64,000 bases of DNA from Avimicrobium caecorum (GTDB taxonomy: Bacteria; Bacillota; Clostridia; Oscillospirales; Ruminococcaceae): positions 1 to 64,000 of the forward strand of contig CAJFNJ010000021.1 in assembly GCA_904394705.1 (NCBI GenBank), read 5' to 3'. Below are positions 32,872 through 42,200 of the stretch, one piece after another; the first letter of the stretch is position 1; every line of letters begins with the position of its first letter. A program made the position numbers and the translations under genes. The notes beneath the pieces are model-generated. The model made no database searches. It was not told the origin of the DNA and saw nothing but the letters and a program-made list of their open reading frames with translations.

Positions 32872-33795
32872 ATGGCTTTTACTGCTAAGGATGTCCAGAC
32901 CCTGCGCCAGATGACCGGCTGCGGTATGATGGACTGCAAGAAGGCACTGACCGAGTCGAACGGTGATATGGACAAGGCTGTGGAGTACCTGCGTGAAAAG
33001 GGTCTGTCCGCTGCTGCCAAGAAGGCTGACCGTGTAGCTGCTGAAGGCGTTGTATACGCTGTTGCTGATGCTGCCAAGAAGGTAGGCGCTATCATCGAAG
33101 TAAACTCTGAGACCGACTTCGTAGCCAAGAATGCTGACTTCAATGCCTTCGTTGCACAGTGCGCTCAGATCATCATGGAGCAGAATCCTGCTGATGTTGA
33201 TGCTCTGCTGGCCTGCAAGACTGAGAACGGCATGACCGTTGAGGAACTGCTGCGTGAGAAGATCCTGGTAATCGGTGAGAACCTGAAGATCCGTCGTTTC
33301 GTACGTGAGGAAGGCACTCTGGCTACCTACATCCACGCTGGCGGCAAGATCGGCGTTATGGTTAAGTTCGATGTTTCGGACGGCATTGCTGACAAGGCTG
33401 AGTTCGTTGAGTGCGGTCATGATGTTGCTATGCAGATCGCTGCAATCAACCCCGGCTACCTGAAGCGTGAAGAAGTTCCCGCTGCCGTAGTTGAGGAGGA
33501 GAAGAAGATTCTCGAGGCTCAGATCCAGAACGATGAGAAGCTGAAGAACAAGCCTGCTCAGGTAATCGAGAAGATGGTTACCGGCCGTGTAGAGAAGTTC
33601 TACAAGGAGAACTGCCTGGTAGATCAGGCCTTCGTAAAGGATGGCAACATGAACGTGGCTCAGTACGTAGCCAAGGTTGCCAAGGATCTCGGCGGCAAGA
33701 TCGAGATCGAGTCCTTCGTTCGTTTCGAGAAGGGCGAGGGCATTGAGAAGAAGGCTGATGACTTCGCTTCTGAAGTTGCCAGCATGGTAAAGTAA
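32872..33795 (+). CDS. tsf: Elongation factor Ts
   Basis: 307 aa. The N-terminal TDVxxLRxMTGxGMMDCKKAL signature appears as AKDVQTLRQMTGCGMMDCKKAL. The core has AKKVGAIIEVNSETDFVAKN, containing the TDFVA loop that displaces Mg2+ from EF-Tu. The start at 32872 lies 8 bp after AGGAGG; the ATG at 32866 is too close. The upstream extension of the frame is not coding. EF-Ts recycles EF-Tu-GDP. Confidence 0.98.
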   Translation: MAFTAKDVQTLRQMTGCGMMDCKKALTESNGDMDKAVEYLREKGLSAAAKKADRVAAEGVVYAVADAAKKVGAIIEVNSETDFVAKNADFNAFVAQCAQIIMEQNPADVDALLACKTENGMTVEELLREKILVIGENLKIRRFVREEGTLATYIHAGGKIGVMVKFDVSDGIADKAEFVECGHDVAMQIAAINPGYLKREEVPAAVVEEEKKILEAQIQNDEKLKNKPAQVIEKMVTGRVEKFYKENCLVDQAFVKDGNMNVAQYVAKVAKDLGGKIEIESFVRFEKGEGIEKKADDFASEVASMVK

Positions 33796-33817
33796 TTTAC
33801 TGCTGAATCTCTTTATA

Positions 33818-33856
33818 CAGACCCCGGTGGGAGTTTCCTGCCGGGGTCTGTTTTTT
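33818..33856 (+). terminator. Terminator after tsf
   Basis: CAGACCCCGG / CCGGGGTCTG stem followed by TTTTTTG. Confidence 0.9.
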
Positions 33857-33935
33857 GTCATTTCTTGTCTGTTTGCCAAAATCCTGCTATAATGACGGCA
33901 GAGAGAAACCGCAGTGAATGAAACGGAGGGATTTT

Positions 33936-34379
33936 ATGAATACCGAAAACAAGCTGCCCGTACTGCGTCCGGAGGACAAACCAGCGATCCCTGAGCCTGC
34001 CGACACCGCCGCACCGGCAGGGGAGAAGGCTTCCCGCTGGAAGCGCCCGGAAACCCATGAGGAGAAGATGCTGTTCTGGATGCGGGTGACCGGTATCTGC
34101 GCGATCCTGCTGGCAGTGCTGGCGGGAGCCGCGGCTGTGATGCTGCTGCTCAACCTCAGCCAGCTGGGGGAGATCCTCAGCCATCTCAACTCGGCATCGG
34201 TGGAGCTGGAAGAGGCCAGCCGGCAGCTCAGCCAGGCACTCCAGTCTCTGAATAACGAGGGCCTCCAGGAGCTGTATGCCGCCCTGGAACAGATCCAGAA
34301 GCTGGACATGGACAGCCTGAACCGCTCCATTGAAAGCCTGGCAAAGATCATGGAACCCCTTGCCAGAATCTTTGGTTAG
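33936..34379 (+). CDS. Single-span membrane protein with coiled-coil tail
   Basis: 147 aa. A proline-rich hydrophilic N-terminus is followed by one membrane span at about residues 46-70 (ITGICAILLAVLAGAAAVMLLLNL region) and a C-terminal amphipathic helix. That helix has heptad-like leucines (LGEILSHLNSASVELEEASRQLSQALQSL). GGAGGG lies 5 bp before the ATG. No known domain is recognised; it resembles small membrane-tethered helical proteins of unknown role. It stands alone between tsf and pepD. Confidence 0.7.
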   Translation: MNTENKLPVLRPEDKPAIPEPADTAAPAGEKASRWKRPETHEEKMLFWMRVTGICAILLAVLAGAAAVMLLLNLSQLGEILSHLNSASVELEEASRQLSQALQSLNNEGLQELYAALEQIQKLDMDSLNRSIESLAKIMEPLARIFG

Positions 34380-34485
34380 GATCAGAATCTGTTCCAATTT
34401 TCACAATGTAAAGCGGGAAAATCCAAAGGAATTTTATGTAAATCGCCGTTCTTTGATGAGGATGGGGAAAAATCACAGATTTTCG

Positions 34486-34514
34486 TTGACGAAAGCGCTT
34501 TAGCGTGGTATGGT
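34486..34514 (+). promoter_or_regulatory. Promoter of pepD
   Basis: TTGACG (34486-34491) and TATGGT (34509-34514), 17-bp spacer, 55 bp before the start codon. Confidence 0.7.
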
Positions 34515-34569
34515 TGAAAAGTAAACCGGTGAGAACCCGGGGAATTTTTCACAAAGGGGAGAAAACAAC

Positions 34570-36027
34570 ATGAACTACATTCTCACAGACAAGGAGCCGA
34601 AGCTGCCGCTGAAGTATTTCGAGGATATTTCTGCGATTCCGCATGGTTCTTATAATGAAAAGGCAATCTCTGCATTCATCGCAGACACCGCTGCCAAGCT
34701 GGGTCTGTATGCCCGTGTCGACGAGCGCAACAATGTGGTAGTCAAGAAGCCTGCCACACCGGGTTATGAGCATCTGCCGGCACTGCTGCTGCAGGCTCAT
34801 GTGGATATGGTAAACGAGAAGAACAGTGACTCGGACCATGACTTTACCAAGGACGGCCTGAAGCTGATCCTGGAAGGCAATATCCTCCGGGCAGACGGCA
34901 CCACCCTGGGCGCAGATGACGGCAAGGGCGTTGCTTACATGCTGGCTCTGATGGATTCTGATTCGGATACCTTCCCGCATCCTCCGCTGGAATTCCTGTT
35001 CACTACCGGTGAGGAAGTAGGCTTCTGGGGCGCTATGGCACTGGATTGCTCGGACATCACTGCCCGCCGCATGATCGGTCTGGATGCCGGCCCCGAAGGT
35101 GTTGTAGCCACCACCTCCGCTGGCGCACAGGAAGTGATCTTCTCCATTCCCACCGAGTATGAGCCGGTCAAGGGCGATGTGCTGGCTGTTTCGGTTCGCG
35201 GCCTGCTGGGCGGTCACTCTGCCATGAACATCACCGATGAGAAGGGCAACTCCAACAAGATCATGGGCCGTCTGCTGCACAACGCAGCCAAGGTTGCGGA
35301 CTTCCGTCTGTGCCATATCACCGGCGGCGCCATGTTCAATGCCATTCCCCGTGAGGCAGATGCCGTCATCGCCGTAGAGCCGGGCAAGAAGCAGGCTGTG
35401 ATCGACAAGATCGCCAAGGTAACCGCTGAGCTGCAGGACGAGCTGGCAGCCAGTGATCCCGGCCTGACTGTAACTGTGACCGACGCCAAGGCTGACAAGA
35501 TGCTCTCTGCTGCTGTGACTAAGGCCGTAGTAGAGTGCCTGTACAATGTGCCCAACGGCGTTCGTATGATGAACAAGCAGGTTCCCGGTCTGCCGGTGAC
35601 CTCCACCAACATGGGTGTAGTCAAGACCCTGGAGGACAAGATCACCGTTGACACCATGCTGCGTTCTTCCAGCAAGAGCCTCAACGATGACTATGTGGAC
35701 AACATCTGCACCGTCGGTAAGCTGGCAGGCATGCCGGAAGTATGGGTAGGCGACTGGATGCCCGCCTGGCCGTACATGGCTGGTTCCAAGATGCGTGAAC
35801 TGGCTAAGAAGATGTACAAGGAGCGCACCGGTGAGGATATGCGTGAACTTGCGGTACACGGCGGTCTGGAGCTGGGCGTATTCAGCGAGAAGATGCCCGG
35901 TATGGACATTGTTACTCTGGGCTGCACCTCCGGTAATGAGCACACTGTAACCGAGTGGATGGATATTGATTCCTATGCCCGGGTATATCAGTTCATGAAG
36001 GACTTCATTGCAGAGCTCTGCAAGTAA
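34570..36027 (+). CDS. pepD: Aminoacyl-histidine dipeptidase (M20 family)
   Basis: 485 aa. It is a zinc peptidase of the PepD/carnosinase-like branch of M20. Metal and catalytic motifs are LLLQAHVDMVNEK (His and catalytic Asp), TTLGADDGKGVAYM (bridging Asp), LFTTGEEVGFWGA (Glu pair) and HGGLELG near the C-terminus. The lid domain has GLLGGHSAMNI. It frees amino acids from dipeptides in the cytoplasm. Codon use suggests high expression. It has its own promoter and a perfect terminator, so it is monocistronic. Confidence 0.95.
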   Translation: MNYILTDKEPKLPLKYFEDISAIPHGSYNEKAISAFIADTAAKLGLYARVDERNNVVVKKPATPGYEHLPALLLQAHVDMVNEKNSDSDHDFTKDGLKLILEGNILRADGTTLGADDGKGVAYMLALMDSDSDTFPHPPLEFLFTTGEEVGFWGAMALDCSDITARRMIGLDAGPEGVVATTSAGAQEVIFSIPTEYEPVKGDVLAVSVRGLLGGHSAMNITDEKGNSNKIMGRLLHNAAKVADFRLCHITGGAMFNAIPREADAVIAVEPGKKQAVIDKIAKVTAELQDELAASDPGLTVTVTDAKADKMLSAAVTKAVVECLYNVPNGVRMMNKQVPGLPVTSTNMGVVKTLEDKITVDTMLRSSSKSLNDDYVDNICTVGKLAGMPEVWVGDWMPAWPYMAGSKMRELAKKMYKERTGEDMRELAVHGGLELGVFSEKMPGMDIVTLGCTSGNEHTVTEWMDIDSYARVYQFMKDFIAELCK

Positions 36028-36045
36028 TCACAGAATAGACCCCTC

Positions 36046-36078
36046 AAAAAGCCTCTGTCAGCTGACAGAGGCTTTTTT
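36046..36078 (+). terminator. Terminator after pepD
   Basis: AAAAAGCCTCTGTCA / TGACAGAGGCTTTTTT perfect 15-bp stem. Confidence 0.92.
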
Positions 36079-36279
36079 GCATGGCAGCAAGGAAAGCGAG
36101 GGGAGAGGAGCCAGGAGTTTTTATTGGAGCAGGAGACTGCGGCAAAACGGGATTTTTCTCTGCAACTGCGGGAAGAATGCTTTTATTTCCCTGGGGTTTG
36201 TGATAAAATAGAAACGGTATTTGCCGCGGGAGAATCCGTGGCTTTTTCTGCACAAGTCTGTTAACGGAGCGTTTCTTAT

Positions 36280-37695
36280 ATGGTATTTGCCAATCTGTTT
36301 TTCCTCTATATATTCCTGCCGGTCAACCTGATCCTCTACTATGCCACCCGCAGCTATGCGGTACGGAATTTTGTATTGGTGGCGATGTCGTTCCTGTTCT
36401 ATGCCTGGGGTGAACCGGTCTGGGTTCTGCTGCTGCTCGCTTCGGGATTCATGGTGTGGCTCTGCAGTCTGCTGGTGGAACGGTTCGCCGGCACCCGCAG
36501 GGGAAAGGCCGCGCTGATCCTCGCCGTGACCATCAGCCTGTCGCTGCTCGGCATCTTCAAGTACAGCGGCTTCCTCATCGAGAATATCAATGCGGTCCTG
36601 CCGCTCTCCCTGCCGGTTCCGCAGTTCTCACTGCCCATCGGCATCAGCTTCTACACCTTCCAGATGATCTCCTATATCGTGGATGTCTATCGCGGTGATG
36701 TCAAGGCCCAGCCTTCTTTCCTGCGGTTCATCATGTATGTGTCCATGTACTTCCAGCTGGTAGCCGGTCCCATCGTCCGCTATTCCGATGTGGCCTGGGA
36801 GATCGATCACCGCACCGCCAATGCCAATGACATCAGCCATGGCATTACCCGGTTCTGCATCGGCCTGCTCAAGAAGGTTGCGGTGGCAAATGTCGCCGGT
36901 TCGCTGCTGGTGCAGTATATGGACGGCGATCTCACCAAAGTGACTGTGCTGGGAAGCTGGTTCGGCGCGGTACTGTTCATGCTGCAGATCTACTATGACT
37001 TCTCCGGATATTCGGATATGGCGATCGGCCTGGGTCTGATGTTCGGCTTCCACTTCGTAGAGAACTTCAACTATCCCTATATCGCCAAAACTGCCACAGA
37101 ATTCTGGCGGCGCTGGCACATTTCCCTGAGCAGCTTCCTGCGGGATTATCTGTATATTCCGCTGGGCGGCAATCGCAGCCATGCCTGGCGCAACCTGTTT
37201 GTGGTATGGTTTGCCACCGGCCTGTGGCATGGCGCCAGCTGGAACTTTATCCTCTGGGGCCTGTTCTTCGGCGTGCTGATCGCCCTGGAACGCCTGGGCC
37301 TGCGCAATCTGCTGGAAAAGCTGCCGGGCTTCATCAGCCATTTCTACCTGCTGTTCGTGGTGCTGATCAGCTGGGTGATCTTCTACTTCACCGATCTCTC
37401 CCGGGCCGCACAGTACCTTGGGATCATGTTCGGTTTGTCGGGTCAGCCGCTCACCAACTCCCAGACACTACTGGCCCTGGAGGGCAACCTGTTCTGGCTG
37501 ATCCTGGCGGTGGTATTCTGTCTGCCGCTGGCCCGGATCGCATCGCAGCAGATCACCGCGGCAGCGGCTGTGAGTCGTCCCCGACAGATCATCCTGGGCA
37601 TTCTGGTGCCGGTGATGAATCTGGGAATTTTGCTGATCTGCACTGCCATGCTCAGCGGGCAGAGCTATAATCCGTTCCTGTATTACCGGTTCTGA
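36280..37695 (+). CDS. MBOAT-family membrane O-acyltransferase (AlgI/DltB-like)
   Basis: 471 aa with ten or more hydrophobic segments. MBOAT landmarks are YDFSGYSDMAIGLGLMFGF, FWRRWHISLSSFLRDYLYIPLGGNR, and the catalytic-histidine segment TGLWHGASWNFILWG. Such proteins pass an acyl group, usually acetyl, through the membrane to a surface polymer. The next gene encodes a DHHW/AlgJ-like protein 14 bp downstream, the common partner that completes transfer outside. A weak promoter-like element lies near 36200. GGAG precedes the ATG. Confidence 0.93.
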   Translation: MVFANLFFLYIFLPVNLILYYATRSYAVRNFVLVAMSFLFYAWGEPVWVLLLLASGFMVWLCSLLVERFAGTRRGKAALILAVTISLSLLGIFKYSGFLIENINAVLPLSLPVPQFSLPIGISFYTFQMISYIVDVYRGDVKAQPSFLRFIMYVSMYFQLVAGPIVRYSDVAWEIDHRTANANDISHGITRFCIGLLKKVAVANVAGSLLVQYMDGDLTKVTVLGSWFGAVLFMLQIYYDFSGYSDMAIGLGLMFGFHFVENFNYPYIAKTATEFWRRWHISLSSFLRDYLYIPLGGNRSHAWRNLFVVWFATGLWHGASWNFILWGLFFGVLIALERLGLRNLLEKLPGFISHFYLLFVVLISWVIFYFTDLSRAAQYLGIMFGLSGQPLTNSQTLLALEGNLFWLILAVVFCLPLARIASQQITAAAAVSRPRQIILGILVPVMNLGILLICTAMLSGQSYNPFLYYRF

Positions 37696-37709
37696 GAGGA
37701 GGGACTGAA

Positions 37710-39170
37710 ATGGCAAACGAACACAACAACAAGCGGCCTACCGCCGCTTCCATGCTCAACATTGCGGCATTCTGTACAGCGCTGTTTGCTGTGGGCGGAC
37801 TGTCCATTGCCATGGAGAAACCCACCTATTCGGAGCAGGAGAAGCGTGACCTGGCAAAAATGCCCGAGCTGACCCTCAAGGGGTATTGGGATGGATCGCT
37901 GGCTTCGGGAATCGATGCCTTTTACAGCGATACTTTCCCGTTCCGGGATGCGCTGATTTCCTTGGGCAGTACCCTGGAGGAAATGCGTGGGCTGCGTCTG
38001 GATGACGCCAAGATCCATGAAACAGCCCCGTCCACTTCGCAGCCGGAAGTCCCCACAGAGCCGGGCAGCGGCACAGAAACAGAGATCTCCTCGTCCAGCA
38101 AGGCAGAGGAAACTGCTGTGGGCGAACAGAATGGTTCGGTATTCATCTATAAGGGGATGGCGATGTCCATGTTCGGCGGCAGCCAGTCCATGGGCAAGTG
38201 GTATGCCGATGTCATCAATTCCTATGCGGCGGCACTGCCGGATGTCCAGGTATATGACATTGTGGTGCCCACCTCCATCGAGTTCTATCTTCCGGAAAAG
38301 TATCAGGATATTTCCGCGCCGGAAAAGCCGAATATCGACTATATCTACTCCCAGATGAGCGATGCGGTCAAGACAGTGGATGCCTATGGCGAGATAGCCC
38401 AGCATACGGATGAATATATCTACTTCCGCACCGACCATCACTGGACGGTAACCGGCGCTTACTATGCGTATGTGGCATTCTGCAAGGAAGCGGGCTTCAC
38501 ACCCACGCCCTATGACAGCTTTGAGTGGAACCGGAAGGAGCCGTTCTATGGAACGCTCTACTCCCAGACCCAGGATTCCACCCTGCGGGAGAATCCGGAT
38601 TATGTGGATTACCCCACCATTTCCACGCCTCACCAGGCATATATGTACAAGCGGGGCGAGCCGTTCACACCCTATGCCAGCACCATCATGGCGGACTATG
38701 CTTCGGGCGTGAATATGTACTCAGTCTTCCTGCATGGAGACCAGCCTCTTACCGAGATCCAGACCGAAAACAAGAACGGACGCAAGGCAGTGGTAGTGAA
38801 GGAATCCTTCGGCAATGCCTTCTCGCCGTTCCTGGTGGCACACTACGAAACCGTATATATTGTGGATCAGCGCTATTTTGAGCTGAATCTGCTGGACTTC
38901 ATTAAGCAGAACGGCGTAACGGACCTGATCTTCATCAACAATGTCTTTGCTGCCAATACGGCGGTACAGATCCAGTGGATTCAGGGGCTGATGACCCAGC
39001 AGTGGGCTCCGCCGGTCCAGGAGGAAACTGAGGAGTCGGAAGAGGAGACCGAGAGCAGTCAGGAGCCGGAGGACGGCGAAGAGGATGCGGATCGGGATAA
39101 GGATTCCTCAGAGGACGAGGAAGATGAGGACCGCCGGAAAAAGGATCAGAATGACGAAGATGAGAAGTGA
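37710..39170 (+). CDS. DHHW-family (AlgJ/AlgX-like) extracellular acyltransferase partner
   Basis: 486 aa. One N-terminal membrane span (about residues 15-33) is followed by EKRDLAKMPELTLKGYWDGSLASGIDAFYSDTFPFRD, the family start. The YFRTDHHWTVTGAYYAY motif holds the catalytic DHHW residues, and the serine block is VVKESFGNAFSPFLV. The last 60 residues are an extremely acidic, low-complexity Glu/Asp tail, which is unusual. A serine/threonine/proline-rich insert lies at about residues 106-140. With the MBOAT gene it likely acylates a cell-surface glycan. GAGGAGGG lies before the ATG. Confidence 0.92.
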   Translation: MANEHNNKRPTAASMLNIAAFCTALFAVGGLSIAMEKPTYSEQEKRDLAKMPELTLKGYWDGSLASGIDAFYSDTFPFRDALISLGSTLEEMRGLRLDDAKIHETAPSTSQPEVPTEPGSGTETEISSSSKAEETAVGEQNGSVFIYKGMAMSMFGGSQSMGKWYADVINSYAAALPDVQVYDIVVPTSIEFYLPEKYQDISAPEKPNIDYIYSQMSDAVKTVDAYGEIAQHTDEYIYFRTDHHWTVTGAYYAYVAFCKEAGFTPTPYDSFEWNRKEPFYGTLYSQTQDSTLRENPDYVDYPTISTPHQAYMYKRGEPFTPYASTIMADYASGVNMYSVFLHGDQPLTEIQTENKNGRKAVVVKESFGNAFSPFLVAHYETVYIVDQRYFELNLLDFIKQNGVTDLIFINNVFAANTAVQIQWIQGLMTQQWAPPVQEETEESEEETESSQEPEDGEEDADRDKDSSEDEEDEDRRKKDQNDEDEK

Positions 39171-39181
39171 GGGGAGAGCCA

Positions 39182-40189
39182 ATGGGAAATACACACCGGC
39201 GTCTGCTTGGAATGACGCTGGCGCTGGCATTACTGGCGACCGGCTGTTCGTCCGGGGAACTGGATTCCCCGTTCCGGCAGAATGAGAGCCTGGAGGTCCG
39301 GATTTCTGTATCCAATACCGCAGATGAGACCGAACGGGACGGAATGCGCCTGTTCGTCGATAAGCTGGTGGAGTACAGCGAAGTTCCGCTGGACATCAGT
39401 CTGTTCTATGAGGAGGACCCGGAAGCCAGCCTGCTGGCAGGGGAAGCGGACCTGATCTATGTGGATTCAGCTGGCCTGATCCCTTATGACAGCGATTTTG
39501 CCATCTATGCTTCGCCGTTTTATTTCCGGGATTACGAGCACATGACTATGACCCTCAATTCGCCGACCTTTATCCAGCTGACCGAGCTGGACTATGCCGA
39601 GACTCTCAAGGCACGCCAGCTCGGGGTGTTCTATGGCGGCACCATGATGGTGATGACCAAGGAGAGCCCCATCCGTGCGGTGAAGGATATGCAGGAGTTC
39701 ACACTGGCAGAGCCCTCTGATTACTACACGGCGGCGGCTTTTGAGAGCCTGTTCGGCAATACAACCGCAGCCAGCGCTACCCTGACTGAAACCTGGCGGG
39801 ACGAAACAGTCACGGCAATGGAGGTCAACAGTGCCCAGCTGGCGCAGCTTCTGGATGAGGATATGGAGCATGCCTACCTCATCAATACAGCACACCGCAT
39901 TGAAATGGATTGGCTGTATGTGTCCGAGGACTTCTACCAGTCAGCAGGTGAGGAGCTGCAGGCAGCTATGAAGGAGGCTTCGGCTTACGCTCTGGCGTAT
40001 GTGGATGCGGATCGGAACAAGGCCTACGAGGACGCCTATGCCACCCTGCAGGAAAGAGGTCTGCGCACCGCCCGGTTCGTCACCGATAACCTGCGCAAGT
40101 CCGGCAAGGAACTGCTGACATCAGAAACCGACTTCTTCACCCAGATTGATAAATCCCGGTATGATGCAGTTACAATGATCATCCGGTAA
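39182..40189 (+). CDS. TRAP-type (DctP-like) solute-binding lipoprotein
   Basis: 335 aa from the ATG at 39182 (GGGGAG upstream). The lipobox ALLATGC places it as a lipoprotein. The mature part resembles DctP-type binding proteins: a beta-strand start (EVRISVSNTADETERDGMRLFVDKLVEYS), AGEADLIYVDSAGL, ASPFYFRDYEHMTMTLNSP, and VFYGGTMMVMTKESPIRAVKDM. No DctQ or DctM permease gene is nearby. Instead it is the third gene of the acylation cassette, 11 bp after the DHHW gene. It might bind a polymer or sense a ligand instead of feeding a transporter. Confidence 0.8.
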   Translation: MGNTHRRLLGMTLALALLATGCSSGELDSPFRQNESLEVRISVSNTADETERDGMRLFVDKLVEYSEVPLDISLFYEEDPEASLLAGEADLIYVDSAGLIPYDSDFAIYASPFYFRDYEHMTMTLNSPTFIQLTELDYAETLKARQLGVFYGGTMMVMTKESPIRAVKDMQEFTLAEPSDYYTAAAFESLFGNTTAASATLTETWRDETVTAMEVNSAQLAQLLDEDMEHAYLINTAHRIEMDWLYVSEDFYQSAGEELQAAMKEASAYALAYVDADRNKAYEDAYATLQERGLRTARFVTDNLRKSGKELLTSETDFFTQIDKSRYDAVTMIIR

Positions 40190-40206
40190 AAACAGAAATA
40201 CAGTAT

Positions 40207-40249
40207 AAAAGCCACAGCCTTTGGAATCGACCAGAGGCTGTGGCTTTTT
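40207..40249 (+). terminator. Terminator of the acylation operon
   Basis: AAAAGCCACAGCCT / AGGCTGTGGCTTTTT stem-loop. Confidence 0.88.
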
Positions 40250-40290
40250 ATTCTCCCATACAAGGTGCGGGAGAGGGGAGAGAGGGAAAG

Positions 40291-40322
40291 AAAAAGGCTT
40301 CGGCAAGAAGCCGAAGCCTTTT
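40291..40322 (-). terminator. Terminator of the PatB-like gene
   Basis: AAAAGGCTTCGGC / GCCGAAGCCTTTT perfect stem with flanking A and T runs. It probably works both ways. Confidence 0.85.
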
Positions 40323-40358
40323 AAGCTATGAGAGAAGTTAGCAGGTAATCAGCGACAA

Positions 40359-41558
40359 TTACTTGGCGTTGAATACATACTTGTCCAGACGATCCATAGC
40401 GTCGATAACGCGGGAGTGCGGAACTGCCAGGTTAACACGAATGGCGAAGGGACGGTTGAAGGGACGACCATCCTGCCAGATAACACCAACAGCTACACCG
40501 GCCTTCAGCAGGTCGTCCATAGACATGTTGTGCTCCTTGCACCACTCTTCGCAATCCAGGTACAGCATGTAAGTACCCTCGGGCTTAGCAAGCTTAACGC
40601 CCTTGAAGTTCTTGCAGATGTAGTCATAAGCGTAGTTAACGTTGCTGCTCAGAACTTCCAGCAGTTCGTCAACCCACTCACGGCCGGTCTCACTGTAAGC
40701 GCCAACCAGAGCATGCATCGACATAACGTTGATGGAGTTGTAGTGAGACAGGGAAGCAACCTTGTCCATACGCTCACGCAGGTACTTGTTGAAGATTACA
40801 TGGTAAGAACCTACCAGACCAGCCAGGTTGAAGGTCTTGGAAGGAGCGTACAGAGCGATGGTACGCATCTTGGCATCCTCAGAAACTTCCTGGGTAGGAG
40901 TCTGAACGTTGCCGTTCATAACCAGGTCAGCCCAGATCTCATCGGAGATAACGATGCAGTTGTTGTTCTTGTAAACTTCCATAGCCTTCTCAATTTCCTC
41001 GCGGGTCCATACACGACCGCAGGGGTTGTGGGGGTTACAGAAGATGCAGACATGGATATGATTTTCCTTGATCTTCTTATCCATATCCTCGTAGTCCATT
41101 CTCCAAACGCCCTCTTCGTCTCTGTAGAGCTCAGAGTGAACGATCTTACGGCCGTTGTTGGTAATGGTACCGGTGAAGCCGATGTAAGTAGGAGAGTGGA
41201 TCAGGATGGGCTCACCAGGAGCGGTGAAAGCCTGCAGAGCGGTAGCAACGCCGCCCAGAACGCCGTTCTCGTAACCGATAGCTTCCTTGGTTACAGTAGC
41301 ATGATGTCTGTCGGCATGCCACTTGATGATTGCATCATAGTACTCATCAGAAATCGGGAAGTAGCCGTACAGAGGATGCTCAGCACGCTTGATCATTGCT
41401 TCCGGAATGGTAGGAGCAGTAGCGAAGTTCATATCAGCAACCCACATCGGGATCTTAGAGAAGCCTTCCTTAACTGTTGCACCGGGGATCGGGATAACGT
41501 TGGCCGCGGAGGAGTCCTTACCAGTACGGTCAATGATCGACTCAAAATCGAATTTCAT
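40359..41558 (-). CDS. PatB/MalY-family PLP-dependent C-S lyase or aminotransferase
   Basis: 399 aa, fold type I. PLP-binding Lys is in APSKTFNLAGL (about residue 240). MWVADMNFATAPTI, PLYGYFPISDEYYDAI, IFCNPHNPCGRVWTREE and VISDEIWADLVM match the MalY/PatB branch, and AIRVNLAVPHSR holds the substrate-carboxylate Arg. Members cleave cystathionine or cysteine conjugates; some act as aminotransferases. Codon choice is strongly biased, as in rpsB, and differs from its GC-rich neighbours, so expression is probably high. It has its own promoter and terminator. Confidence 0.93.
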   Translation of the reverse strand: MKFDFESIIDRTGKDSSAANVIPIPGATVKEGFSKIPMWVADMNFATAPTIPEAMIKRAEHPLYGYFPISDEYYDAIIKWHADRHHATVTKEAIGYENGVLGGVATALQAFTAPGEPILIHSPTYIGFTGTITNNGRKIVHSELYRDEEGVWRMDYEDMDKKIKENHIHVCIFCNPHNPCGRVWTREEIEKAMEVYKNNNCIVISDEIWADLVMNGNVQTPTQEVSEDAKMRTIALYAPSKTFNLAGLVGSYHVIFNKYLRERMDKVASLSHYNSINVMSMHALVGAYSETGREWVDELLEVLSSNVNYAYDYICKNFKGVKLAKPEGTYMLYLDCEEWCKEHNMSMDDLLKAGVAVGVIWQDGRPFNRPFAIRVNLAVPHSRVIDAMDRLDKYVFNAK

Positions 41559-41668
41559 AGTGGAAAACCAACCTTTCTTATATCTTGTGATACACCGGTA
41601 TATCTTTGGACAAGGGGAAACATATAAGCGGGATTGCGCGGTTCCGCTTAACCCTTACCTTTGGCTTT

Positions 41669-41697
41669 ATTATACACCTTCTATGGATTGAATGCAA
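41669..41697 (-). promoter_or_regulatory. Promoter of the PatB-like gene
   Basis: On the minus strand TTGCAT (41692-41697) and TATAAT (41669-41674), 17-bp spacer. The leader of about 100 nt has an AAGCGG/CCGCTT hairpin but no T-box motif. From 41698 to 41820 the DNA is AT-rich and I see no gene. Confidence 0.75.
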
Positions 41698-41823
41698 TTA
41701 GAAATAAAATTTTGGTGCAAACTATTCAAAAAACTGACAGCTGAAAGGAAGGATTTTGAAAACAGGCAATTTTATGTTGTCGTATTAGATAAAAGAAAAT
41801 GATATTTTTTGTGGTAAATAGAT

Positions 41824-41858
41824 ATGAAAAACCGGTACAAAGGATTTTTGTACCGGTT
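41824..41858 (-). terminator. Terminator of the small membrane-protein gene
   Basis: AACCGGTACAA / TTGTACCGGTT perfect 11-bp stem. The minus strand continues with TTTTCAT. Confidence 0.8.
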
Positions 41859-41899
41859 CAGAGGGTGAAAAGGTTTGTTAAACTGACGAAACAGGAATG

Positions 41900-42163
41900 T
41901 TAAAAGCGGATGCTCCACTTGGTTTTCCGAACCGGACGCATCCGGCGCAGGTTTCCGGTGAACTTCTCCCAGGGGGTGCGTCTGCGGTCGGCGATCTTCT
42001 TGCCGGTCACAACGGCGGCGATGAGCGCAGCCAGGATCACCGCAGCGGCAACACCGGCCCGGATCACCGGACGGAATACCTTGCTGGCCATGATGGAGGT
42101 TGCGGTCAGGGTTGCCGCAGCCATACGCAGGTTCTGGGAAAGCGGACAATGGTTCTGTTTCAT
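41900..42163 (-). CDS. Small membrane protein, unknown function
   Basis: 87 aa. A short N-terminal region leads to one hydrophobic segment at about residues 32-53 (IRAGVAAAVILAALIAAVVTG), followed by a strongly basic tail (KKIADRRRTPWEKF...RRMRPVRKTKW). AAAGG lies before the ATG and a strong terminator follows, which supports a real gene. A competing frame in the same place has no good start site. It lies upstream of the PatB-like gene on the same strand and just after a LysR gene. The function is unknown. Confidence 0.6.
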   Translation of the reverse strand: MKQNHCPLSQNLRMAAATLTATSIMASKVFRPVIRAGVAAAVILAALIAAVVTGKKIADRRRTPWEKFTGNLRRMRPVRKTKWSIRF

Positions 42164-42200
42164 AATAAATACCAGCCTTTCTGTTGGTTAATGGGTCCTG

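Noticed and set aside
41559..41697. T-box riboswitch in the leader of the PatB-like gene
   Set aside because: The leader is short, without the T-box sequence or a terminator/antiterminator pair.
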